Shown here piece after piece: positions 51,224-61,080 of a stretch of 64,000 bases of DNA. Both the position numbers and the translations under genes were made by a program. The notes beneath the pieces are model-generated. The model saw nothing but the letters and a program-made list of their open reading frames with translations. It did no database searches and was not told the DNA's origin. Within the stretch, counting starts at the first letter, position 1, and every line of letters begins with the position of its first letter. The stretch is from NCBI GenBank assembly GCA_024195265.1, contig JAJLRJ010000013.1:14874822-14938821 (forward strand), given 5' to 3'. The DNA is from Dendrophyllia cribrosa (taxonomy: Eukaryota; Cnidaria; Anthozoa; Scleractinia; Dendrophylliidae).

Positions 51224-52005
51224 TCAGGAAAACAAGTTTGAAGCGCCGCATGCATCTCTGATCAAGGTTTTGCCTGCATACTCTTTCATGAGGAGAGGAA
51301 AGGGATCAAGGTTAAAATGATGGTCTCCGTTTTTCTCGTTCAAAGGGAGATCACCCCATTGGAAGTATTTACACTCTCTCTTTCTGCAAGCAAGATAGAT
51401 TCGACCTGGATTCTTCTCAGAATTGCTTTGCTTCAGGGTCAAGACTTCATTGCAGAAACAACGCAAAGGCTTCCAGTTTTCCTTAATGTCCCTATTCAAC
51501 TGAGCGTGAACAGTTTGCATGTAAAGCTCTGCCTTGTCTTTTGCGCAGATCACACAACAATCTTGATAAGGGCATTTCAGATAACAAAACCCGTTTGGGG
51601 AGCTGACTCTCTGTTCCAATGTCCAAGATGAAAGGGGCAGAATAAAAAAATGTTCTTGTTGGAAGGTGCATCGTCAATTTGCATCTGGGTGATGTGACCA
51701 ATGCTGTCAACAATTGCATTGACAGCATTTTGTTGTTCCACGTTTAGATCCACATCTTGAATAAGAGGTTCATTCACTTCTGTGTGAGCGTCAGGTATAA
51801 ACGGGGCTATTGATGCCAATGGTGCTTCATTTGCTCTTCCTTCTGCTTCAATTGTGATGTACTCTACGACATCGTTAGCTTTGTTAATGATATCTTTAAC
51901 ATTTTCTTTTTTTCTTTTCTTTCCCGCAGGAACTTTCGCAGGTTTGGTGGATTTCCGCTTCGGGGCTGCGTAATCTTTTTCTTCAAATGGCATCTTCTTC
52001 GGCAT
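51224..52005 (-). pseudogene. Element B: GRF-type zinc-finger protein, one frameshift
   Basis: From ATG 52005 (MPKKMPFEEKDYAAPKRK). A Lys-rich, nuclear-signal-like N-terminus (PAGKKRKKENV) and an acidic middle are followed, after a 1-bp slip in a T7 run near 51645, by a Cys-rich part: CYLKCPYQDCCVIC, then CFCNEVLTLKQ and a downstream GRIYLACRKRECKYFQWGD that fits a GRF zinc finger. GRF fingers bind single-stranded nucleic acid in host DNA-repair proteins. The slip could be a sequencing error. A TATAAAA box lies at 52069-52076. Confidence 0.68.
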
Positions 52006-52068
52006 CTTCTTCTTTTCTTCTTCTTGTTCTTCAGCTGGAGAATGAGTGAAAATGAACTTGGGGAGCGA

Positions 52069-52076
52069 TTTTTATA
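52069..52076 (-). promoter_or_regulatory. TATA box for the GRF zinc-finger gene
   Basis: TATAAAAA on the minus strand ~64 bp upstream of ATG 52005, just inside the right TIR boundary. Confidence 0.45.
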
Positions 52077-52237
52077 ATGAAGAAATGACGTCAGCGAACC
52101 GGTTTTTTAAATAAGAATTCATCAAAAAAAAGTCAAAAACGTAATGAAAAAAATCAACAAGAACATTCGAAAACAAGAAAACGAAAAACAAGCAAGAAAA
52201 ACACAAAACAAAAAGCATTCTCATTTTCTGGAAACGC

Positions 52238-52600
52238 TTGGTTGACAAAACAAATTGCCCTTCAAAGACAAGAGACGTCAGCGAAGGGCTTCCTCGTAGC
52301 CTGAGGGGTGACGTCAGCTTTTTTTCCTTTATAAAGTCTCGCGCTTTGTTCTTTTTTCATTCTTCTCTCATTCGCTTACAACGCAAAGCCAGACGAGCTG
52401 CTCGGCAGAAGAAAACAGAAATGGATGCAAGATTATCGCAAACACTTGGGACGAGACGATTTCAATTTAAACTCTTTTATCATCGAGCCAGGTCCCGCTG
52501 GTGGTTCGCGCATGGTCTGGAACCAAGTGATGGCGTAAGCCAGGTTTTTCCAGGAAAACGCTGTTCTGAGAAAGACAAGAAAGATTTTTTCACGGCGTGA
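52238..52600 (+). other. TIR inner open frames (right arm)
   Basis: TATAAAG at 52330-52336 precedes two overlapping frames. One, from ATG 52421, gives 59 residues (MDARLSQTLGTRRFQ). The other, without a clear ATG, reads LLGRRKQKWMQDYRKHLGRD and FIIEPGPAGGSRMVWNQ, then after one TAA continues in frame to the LFVEG segment that in element A is P-loop-like. I favour the second as protein-like but cannot prove either. Confidence 0.35.
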
Positions 52601-52920
52601 AAACAAAGATGATTCCTCGCTAAAAAATCAGACAACTCTCTTCGTGGAAGGTTTAAGAGGTGGCTTTGGAAAAATGGACAACCTTTTCGGCAAAAGAAAG
52701 GGATTTTTGTACTGCAAAATCCTTCCGCAGGTTCGTAGTTTGTTTGTTTGTCTTTGCTCGATTCGTCATGCGAGGAAAATTTGATTTGTTTAAAATACTT
52801 TCACGTTTCTTCTTTCAAACGAGTTTTCTGCGAGTATTGAATTCAAACTATTTTTTTTTTCTTTTTTCATTCACGGAATGTCCCGGAGGCGAGCCAAGAT
52901 GATTTTCGTTCTAACATGCG

Positions 52921-53163
52921 ATGGAATCAAAAGAGAAAGAGAACCCGATTTACGACACATCTTCGCGGAAAATGTCTGACTTTGAATTGTTTGCCCTGAA
53001 GGTTTTCATGCGGTCTAATTACCAAGTGATTGCTTGTATTATGTTCTGTTAAAAGAATTATTCAGCGCTCGATGATAAGCGCTTTTATCACCATAACATC
53101 CAGATAAATTTTGCTCAAACCTCGATCGGAAAGTTACTCAGACAAGAAAAGAAGAAAGCGTTA
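52921..53163 (+). pseudogene. TIR-borne 79-codon frame (right), one stop
   Basis: Right-arm copy of the MESKEKEN frame with TAA at 53050-53052 and a changed C-terminus. See 7738-7977. Confidence 0.4.
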
Positions 53164-53821
53164 ATCCTTGAAATTTTTTCTTGTTGATGATTTTCATTAA
53201 ACATGTTATTGAACTTTCATCCTTGTGTGGGCTTCTTCTTTCATATTGGGGATTTTGACTACTTCCCCAATTCATTCCCCAGGAGGATCGTACATAGGGA
53301 AATTTGACCACTTCCCCAAAAAAATTTGAAAAAAATTTTGAAAAAAATCAAAAAATTTTTTGAAAAAATTCGATACTCAAAATCACCTATATAAATCAAA
53401 AATTGAAAAAAAACTTCAAAAAAATATCAAAAAAATTTGAAAAAAAATTGAAAAAAAATTCTAGTCAAAATCCCCTATATAACTTTTTTCATTAAAAATC
53501 TTGTTGAACCTGATTTGATGTGTGGACTCCTTCTTTGGGGACCTTCAACTTAGGGAACCTTTCCCATGACGTCACTTTCACCTGGGGATTTTGGGCAATG
53601 ACGTCACTTCCGCTCCTGGGGAATTCTGGGATGGAGTCACTTCCGCTCCCGGGGACTTCTGGGATGGACGTCACACTTCCCCCCTCTTGTCAATGACGTC
53701 ATGGACGAGTGTGACGTCACCGATGACGTATATACGGAAATTTGACTATGTCCCCAAGAGAGGGACCAGGTGACCAAACCATTGGGGATTTGTGTGTCCC
53801 CTGTAGTCACCCCTTACTACT

Positions 53822-55394
53822 GCGTACGACGTCATGTTGAAACCAAAGCGAGGCTTTTTTTTCACGCGAAGCCGCTTTAGTGGAAAAAGAAGAGCTTTCA
53901 GGGATAAAATCTTGCTTCGAGGAACTATATACGTTTTCAGCAATGCGAGAGATGGGTTCGTTTTACGGATTTCAGCACCAAAGCGGAGATTTAAAGAATT
54001 TCCAAGCACAGTAGTTGCCGGAGGGACTTAAAGGTAAAACAAATTACATTTTTTGATGGGAATTTATCTTGATATCAATCTGTGATTGACTTTTTGTTAA
54101 TGTGTTCTCGTTAGTTTTGGAGAATTGTTTTTAAACGTGTAGCTTAAATTCAGTTGTATTAATTTCTTGAATTTCATCGAAGACACGGCTCGGCCTCGAT
54201 TCGCGTTTTGCGTTTTGCTTTTAAACATAAACTAATGGAGATTTAAATAAAATTTTTCGAAAGAAGATTGTGTTGTCCATTTTTATGTGTTTGTTCATTC
54301 ATTACATAGATTGAAAAGCGATTTTATGTAAACAAAACAAGACTTAGATTTTATACTCGCGTCGCCTTATGCAAATATGTTTGTGTATTTTTGCAATTTT
54401 GGTTTCCAAATCAGTTTCTCGGGCATTTTGTGACAAGCAACAAGTGTATTTTATTCGGAAAATAGTCGTAATAGTTATTCTAGACGGAGAAAAGTTGTTT
54501 TTGTGAACTTTTGTAAGGTCTAAATGTACTGTACAGACGGTCGCTAAAATTGAAAAATAGCCTGGTCGTCAATCTTAATTCCGACCTTTCACCTAAGTTA
54601 AGTTTCATCTTAGTTAAGCTTGTTCAGAGGGTCTTCAGAGGGCAACGCTGTTAGGCCAAGCCTAACTATATATATTAAGATTGCTGTAAGCTTAGCAAGA
54701 GCTTTATTGTTTTGAGTAGAAATTGCCGAGATTGCAAGATTTGCGTGTTTGCGGGACTTGTTTGTCCACCTTGGCTTGATCACCTTTCACTGCAAATTAT
54801 TACATTTTTCTGCCTAAAACTCGGTTTATTCTCTCCGGAATCTGTAAGGACAGAACGTTCATCTACCATGAAAGTCGCCAAGAAGAACTATTTCTAGTAT
54901 AAGTTGCTTTCTATATTTCCTGGACCAACTTATTGAACAATTACTCCGCCATTTTGTTTGTTTTGACAAAATTTATTCGCCGAGCAGTGAGTTAATTGAC
55001 CTCGCTAGGTAGATTAAATTTAACCCTTATTTTATCCCTTGGTTAGCGCTAATCATGCTTTCAGGAACATTAAATTTAATCAAAGGATAAATTTTATCCC
55101 TCGATTAGGCTGATTTAATCGTGGGTTAGCGCTAATCGGCTTTTCAGGAACCGGGGCCAGGTTATTTATAAGCAACCAGCTCTAGTGATGACCACGTATT
55201 CCAAATCTTGGCCCAAGGTGGTCGCTTAAGAGAATTTTGACTTTAATTGGTTTGTATTTGATCAAGTCCTTCGCTTTAAATAAAAGAAAAGTTTGAAGAA
55301 TAGAAAAGACATGCTGGCCAGTTCCATTTCTTTCAAATTATATAAGAATTGACCTACAGTAGTACAATGACCTACAATATGATCTACAATACTA
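53822..55394. other. DNA right of element B
   Basis: No gene recognised. TTAATCAAAGGATAAA-type inverted sequence near 55010-55158 ends AACCGGGGCC, the inverse of 30552-30571. Confidence 0.5.
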
Positions 55395-55554
55395 CGCTTC
55401 CCGATTGAGCGTGGTGCGAGGCAAGTTTCGCGCCCAAGTTTTACCGTTGAAACCCCCATGTTGTCATTGGTAACAGCGCTTGTTTCCATTGGAAACATCT
55501 TGCAGTATTGACGTCATATGCATTAAGCGCGCGAAAGACAAAGCGGCGACTAAC

Positions 55555-56634
55555 ATGGAAAAAATAAATTCGAAAGGAAGAACTTTCGTCAATGGTTGTT
55601 CCCTTTCGCAAGATTTGCGAAAATTAATAGTAGATGAAATAGTTAGCAATGGTGGGGATATCAACACTGGCTACTTTCCAGGCCAATTTTCAGATGTGGC
55701 GCACGCTTTTAAAGTAAGTAGAACTACTGTGAAAAATATTTGGCAGCATCTCCATATGGAACGTACCACTGAACCACGCCGGCATGGAGGTGGAAAAAAC
55801 AGTAATTTAACTCAAGGTGACTTGCAGTTGATTGAAACTATGAAAAGAGAAAGGACAACTTTATCACTGAGAGAAATTTACGATGGATTAACTGAATTTG
55901 GTGACATTCCAAAGGGAACTTCAAGGTCGGCAATTTCACGCGCCTTGAACAGTAATATGTTGTCTGGTTTAAAATATTCATGGGAAAAAATCAGCACTGT
56001 TGCCGGAGAAAGATTTACTGTGGAGAATATGGCCTACACTCAAATGTTCATAGATTATCTCCATGCTAAAGATCCTTTTAAGCTCAAATTCTTCGACGAA
56101 TGTGGTTTAAAGTTACCATTTCATGGTAAGCATTTATATGGTCATGCACCAGTTGGAGAAGGATGCATTGAACTCTTGCATTATCACAGTTCACCTAACA
56201 TAACAGTTAACCTATTAGCTGGGCTACATGGGGTAGAATATATGAACACAGTTCATGGTGCATCAGATACTATAGAATTTCTTCGCTTCTTCGGTGAAGC
56301 AGGAAGTGCAGCCAACATAGAAACTGCAAGACCCGTGCTTGAAGTAGGGGACATTGTTGTGATGGATAACTGCACTACTCACCATTTTGCTGGCGGAGAA
56401 GCATTACAAGAATGGTTAAATGAGAGAAACATTGAGCTTGTCTACACACCAACTTATTCTCCGGATTTTAATCCTGCAGAGTTCGTTTTTAACAAAATGA
56501 GGAGCGTGATGCGTTATCATCTTTAGGATCTAACAAATGAAAACATTGAACTTGCCGCTTATGAAGCTGTAGACCACATAACATCACATGATATGGCGAA
56601 TTTTTTTAGACATACGTCCTACATTAATACTTAG
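55555..56634 (+). pseudogene. Tc1/mariner-type DD37E transposase, one premature stop
   Basis: From ATG 55555, just inside the TIR. N-terminal helix-turn-helix (VAHAFKVSRTTVKNIWQHL), a second DNA-binding part, then catalytic FFDECGLK (Asp), VVMDNCTTHH (Asp) and SPDFNPAEF (Glu). I count 37 residues between the second Asp and Glu. A TAG at 56524-56526 removes the last ~35 residues (DLTNENIELAAYEAV), leaving all catalytic residues upstream. Confidence 0.87.
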
Positions 56635-57185
56635 CAAGAGAAAATAAAGTGTTTCTCTGTTTCCGCAGAGTTGTTAGCTCCATATCCTGTGTAAACTATA
56701 AATATTCTGGTGAATTCTGTTTGTGAACCCTTGTCAAACACAAGTGTATGACTGATTAATCAGTGTTCGCTTTAGTTGCATTTGTATAATAATATATTAA
56801 CACATTTATCTTACAACAACAACAACTTTATTAAAGGGTTTAAATTAAATGGATGCAGAATATATACTCAAAAACTCAACAACTTGTGCAGATACTCGCA
56901 CACACATACTGACGTCAGTGGAGACAAACAAAATATGTTTCGAAAGCAACTCAATTGCATGACAAAATTTCGTACTTTAAAATTCACCTGTCATTATTCC
57001 TTGCTAAATCAATAATTGCCTCAAAAAATAGGCCAAAACATCTGATAAAAAAGTGGCTACTTCTTTACAGTCTTTACATAGTACATCTTACTTCAGAGTG
57101 TCGGCGAATTGTTTTGAAAAACGTATTGCTAAAAATAGAAACCTCTCCACGCGTGAGAAATTTTTTAACGGGCTTGTATTATTTT
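56635..57185. other. Transposon interior between convergent genes
   Basis: No gene. AATAAA at about 56642 may end the transposase transcript. Confidence 0.5.
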
Positions 57186-57700
57186 TCACAGTAAACGTTT
57201 TTTTGACAACATACGATCTACAGGTGTCTCTTTTAGTGCGGTGGCTTCCATTTCTTTGTCAAAAACAGCCGGTGACTCGGGATTTTCAAAATTAAGTTGT
57301 TTCTTTAGAGGGTCCTTCAACTCGGCGCTGTTGTTCTTCCCGGTATACGTAGCAGTACTCGCTCTCATTTCTTGACGCTTCTTAGAAATCATCTCAGGTG
57401 TAGACTTTGGCCGCCACAAAATGTTAACTTTCAACCGGTGAAAAGTCGCTCCTGGTACTGTAACAGCACATCGTAAAGCGTCCATAAATGAGTCATTGGC
57501 ACGCAGATTAATTAAGGTGTTTTCGTCTCGACATACTGCACTCGAAGTTTGGAGTCGGGGATGAATCTCAAGCATTCGATTTTACCTCGCACTACTTCCA
57601 TAAGTTCTTCAAAAGATTGAATGTTTTGATCCGTAAAAATAACCTCGCATCTTTCCCCCTCGGGAAAAGAGACGTTGTAAAAGACTTTCAACTGAAGCAT
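57186..57700 (-). pseudogene. PB1-like protein encoded by the Tc1-like transposon, frameshifted
   Basis: From ATG 57700 (MLQLKVFYNVSFPEGERC). The pattern of a Lys-containing first strand (LKVFYN), FEELMEVVRGKI, then LRVQYV and, in a second frame, LINLRANDSFMDALRC matches PB1 interaction domains. A 2-bp insertion (GA) near 57535 breaks the frame. The C-terminal ~75 residues are hydrophilic (MISKKRQEMRA) and unrecognised. PB1 domains mediate protein pairing; a role in transposition is inferred only from linkage. Confidence 0.6.
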
Positions 57701-57916
57701 GCTGACAATTTGACATTCCAACTACCAGCTGAGAAGTAACTCGACTAAACATTCATACATTTTAGCGGGAACTCGCAGTAGCCGAACACTGATGACGTCA
57801 ATACCGCGAGATATTTCCAATGGAAACAAGTGCTGTTACCAATGACAACATGGGGGTTAAAACGGTAAAACTTGGGCGCGAAACTTGCCTCGCGCCACGC
57901 TCAATCGGGAAGCGTA

Positions 57917-58539
57917 GCAATGTACACCTGTAGAATGACCTACAATAATGTACACATGAACAATGACCTACAATGAGCCACAATGAGCTACAACGCTCAT
58001 CCACAATGACCTACAATGAGCTACAATGATCGCAAGCTTCAACGACCTGCAATGAGCTACAGTGAGCTACAACAAACTACATATTGAACTTCAATGAGCT
58101 ATGATGACCCACAATGAGCTACAATGACCTACAAAAAGCTACAATGGACTTAAATTAGCTACAAGGGGTAATATAATATCACCATCTCTTAACCTTCATA
58201 TGCCATAGAAAGGTTGGTCTCACGAGAGGATAACAATAAGAGAGCTGACCCAATCACTTCTGAAAATCATTAGAAGTAAAAAAGGCCGTAGTTTTTAATA
58301 CTTATAATAAGCAGTCCATCTTAACTGGAAGTGGCCTCGATTATTTATCGATGACCGCTTAGGGACATAATTAACTTACAGAGGGGTAAGGTGCTTGTAT
58401 TGTTAGGAACACTTTCCAAGAATACCAAACATTATCCTAAGGTGTCCAAGAATTATCCAGCATGTTCGATGATTTTTGCAGATTTTCCATGATTCTAGCT
58501 TGCTTTCGTGGCAGGTGAGAAGCATTGTGTGACATTCCA
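57917..58539. other. Unassigned DNA with ACAATGAGCT-type repeats
   Basis: A degenerate ~10-bp tandem repeat (CTACAATGAG/CTACAATGAC) fills about 57925-58165. Similar GACCTACAATATGATCTACA sequence lies left of the transposon near 55370-55390, so the Tc1-like element inserted into this repeat. No gene. Confidence 0.65.
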
Positions 58540-59228
58540 AGAACATGGAACTTGACACAGGAGCTGGTATTTCCATTATTTCCGAGGAAACTTACACAAA
58601 GTTTTTCAAGGATGTACCCCTTGAGGCTAACACCACAAAGCTACACGCCTATACTGTAACCCTTCCCGTCACCGTAGTTGCCGGTTCGGGGACCATCCTT
58701 CATTGGGAGAAATTAGCTCAGTGAAATCTGCCTAGATTGGACAGAAATCTTCAGTGTTGGTGTCTCTGAGAGCTCAATTTCACCACAAGTCACTCAACAG
58801 TACAGTTGCATGTTACTATTCAAAGTCACTCTGCTCTATTCAAAGATGAACTGGGCACAATTAGAGGGATTTCAGCCAAACATGAGATGAAGCAAGGGGT
58901 GTCACCAAAATTTTTCAAGGCAAGAACTGTGCCTTATGCATTTTTACAATTAGCAGTTGAGGAGGATTACAATCATTCGCCTAGAAAGAGATCGCATGGT
59001 ATCATTAGAAAAGTAGAGTTCAGTGAGTGGGCGACCCCATTTGTGCCCAAGTCAGATTGTACAATCCGGTCCTGTGGAAACTATGCTATCACAGTTAACC
59101 CTCAGCTGAACATCCCAAGCTATCCAATGCCTCTCCCAGAGGATGTGTTCCACAAGTTAAGGGGTGGTCAAAAAAATACACAAAGCTTGACCTCAAGAAT
59201 GCTAATCCAATGTGCTTTGCACGCGTGA
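58540..59228 (+). pseudogene. Ty3/gypsy-type pol fragment (protease and RT start)
   Basis: MELDTGAGISIISEETY is an aspartic protease active-site segment. Further on come FFKARTVPYAF, EFSEWATPFVPK and NYAITVNPQL, typical of the start of gypsy reverse transcriptases. Several frameshifts and no LTRs. It ends near 59230 with an ARVNWDH segment. Confidence 0.68.
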
Positions 59229-59773
59229 ATTGGGATCACATCCTCGTCACCAGAAATGTTATGTTTTGTAAAAGGAAACGGCACAAGAACTACACAAGAT
59301 GGCTGATGCAAGAGAAGTGCTTTTAATGAACATGCGTGTGCGGGATGACCGCTGTATCGACTGTGGAAATGTTAATGCTGTGGTTTTTCTTGATTTAAAA
59401 AAAGGCATTCGAAACTGTCGACCATGATATCCTTTCATCCCAAATGAATTTTTACGGAATGCAAGGAATAGCTCTTGATTGGTTTACATCATATTTAACT
59501 TATTGCACACAAAAATGTGTTAATCGTTCTCTTTCTGAAATATGTTCACTTAAATGTGGGGTACCGCAGGGAACAATCCTAGGCCGCCTTTTATTTCTCA
59601 TATACATTAACGACTTGCCAAATTGCCTAACAACATGTCAGCGTAGAATGTACATGTATGCTGATGACACTCACATCACTTATGCGAACGCTGATGTGAA
59701 TTCAATACTAACAGTTAAACCTGAATCATGATTTGGATAATCTAAACAAGTAGCTTATCTCTAACAAACTTAC
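59229..59773 (+). pseudogene. LINE reverse transcriptase fragment
   Basis: After a frameshift at the AAAAAA run near 59400, HDILSSQMNFYGMQGIALDW, CGVPQGTILGRLLFLIYIND and MYADDTHITY follow, the core of a non-LTR reverse transcriptase with its YADD site. Only ~140 residues are present; both ends are missing. Confidence 0.75.
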
Positions 59774-59881
59774 TGTAGTATCCGTTCCTCCGCACGCAGT
59801 GCGAACTTACACTGTTTCACGTGATATCACAAAAAATACGTTTTCTATCCAACATGGTGTGTGTTTATTGACGATCCTACA
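59774..59881 (+). repeat. Candidate 5' LTR of gypsy element
   Basis: Starts TGTAGTATCC and ends ATCCTACA, with 5-bp inverted ends. It is unusually short, and without the 3' LTR in the window the boundary is inferred. Confidence 0.6.
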
Positions 59882-60065
59882 TTTGGCGACAAGGACCCCG
59901 GATTACAAGAAGAAAAGAAAAGCCAGAGAAAAGAAAATCAGCGAAATCCACGGCTAAAACCTTGAAGCACTTAGGCGACCGAAAATTTAGAAGAAAGAAG
60001 TAGAATACAAAGCAAGAAAACACCGAAGAGAACTCACGAAGAGACCACGTGCTCGGTAAGAAATC

Positions 60066-61080
60066 ATGCCAGATACGCCAGGTGAAGCAGGAGCAGAAGG
60101 AAACTCGCTGAATCCGACAGAAATAAGAGTATTCAGCGTCGGGAAATCACTTAAGATAGAGCCATTCAAGATTCCGGAAAACCCCCTGGAAATTGGACGA
60201 GCATGGAAAGAATGGATAGAAGACTTTGAAAAAGAAACATCGTATTTCGAGATTACAGAAATAAGAGACCGCGTGAGTGCCCTGAAGATTTATGGCGGCA
60301 AAGAAATCAAGAAACTCGCATGCAACTTGCCAGACACAACGCCGGTGGTCGAGCACAACGATTACAAGAAACTGAAAAGGAAACTAGACAATCATTTCCT
60401 TCCGAAAAAGAACAAGCACTACGCGAGATTCACGTTTAGCAAGCAAAGACCAATCGATGGAGAGAGTGTTGTCACAAACGCTGCGCGACTACGCGAAATA
60501 TCAAAGGATTGCGAAGTCAGCGAGCAAACAGAAGACAGAATACTGGAACACTTGATACAAACTAGGACAATACTATCAAGGACAGCGAATTCGTGAAAAG
60601 AAGCATTCAGAAGAAATGGAACCTAGATCGATTCCTCGAGGAAGCAAGCCAAAGAGAAGACATCAACCAGCAAGTCAAGGACATGAAAGAAGATTTCAAG
60701 ATATTGAAGGTAGAGCATCAATCGAAAGATTTTTCGAAGAAAGGCAAGTGGAGTGGAAGAAGAAACTCGAGGAAACCGCCGCGACTTCCCAGAAAATAAG
60801 ATCACAAGAAAGAAGAGGAAGAGAAAAGCAAGAGCTGTAGTTACTGTGGGAAGACAGGAACAGATCATCCAGGCCGAAACCGCCCGGCATACGGACAACA
60901 GTGTTTAAAGTGTGGTAAATACAATCATTATGCGTCATGTTGCAGAGCCAGAGCCCCACTTCAAGATGGATCCAAGGAAACCAAGAGAGGGCGAATCAAG
61001 AAAACAACAGAAGCTGAGGAGTTAAGCAGCGACTCTGATGATGATTACATTTACCTTCAGGAGACAGAGCAACACCTCCA
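60066..61080 (+). pseudogene. Gypsy gag with CCHC-type knuckles, frameshifted
   Basis: ATG 60066 opens a capsid-like helical region (AWKEWIEDFEKETSYFEI). A frameshift near 60562 and a TAA at 60797-60799 interrupt it. The nucleocapsid end reads CSYCGKTG, then GRNRPAYG where a Cys is expected in place of the second Arg, then CLKCGKYNHYASCC. Confidence 0.72.

Larger units (their letters stand above)
31703..53821 (-). mobile_element. Maverick/Polinton-like element B (both TIRs present)
   Basis: It begins AGTAGTAAGGGGTGAC and ends with the inverse, and is flanked by GCGTA on both sides (31698-31702, 53822-53826). Total 22.1 kb, or about 16.3 kb without the nested BEL element, within the usual Polinton range. 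It has capsid, penton, ATPase, protease and integrase genes but no polymerase. Broken genes are the first cluster gene, one small gene, the protease, integrase and zinc-finger gene. A ~0.8-kb deletion at 40500 removes a penton C-terminus and one small gene. Confidence 0.92.
52097..53821. repeat. Element B right terminal inverted repeat
   Basis: About 1725 bp, the inverse of 31703-33567 minus the SINE-like insertion. The outer end reads CCCCTGTAGTCACCCCTTACTACT and is followed by GCGTA. Confidence 0.9.
55395..57914. mobile_element. DD37E Tc1-like transposon with second gene
   Basis: The termini CGCTTCCCGATTGAGCGTGG and inverse are flanked by TA (55393-55394, 57915-57916). Inverted arms are ~105 bp (to about 55500 and from about 57810). 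Inside are a plus-strand transposase and a convergent minus-strand PB1-like gene. Both carry single lesions, so the copy is probably inactive but not old. Confidence 0.88.

Noticed and set aside
7220..53821. DNA polymerase B or protein-primed polymerase motifs
   Set aside because: I looked through the open frames of both elements for the long polymerase frame and its typical DTD/YxDTDS-type motifs and saw none.
54712..54897. 61-codon frame with Cys residues
   Set aside because: No family resemblance, not conserved elsewhere in the window; likely chance.
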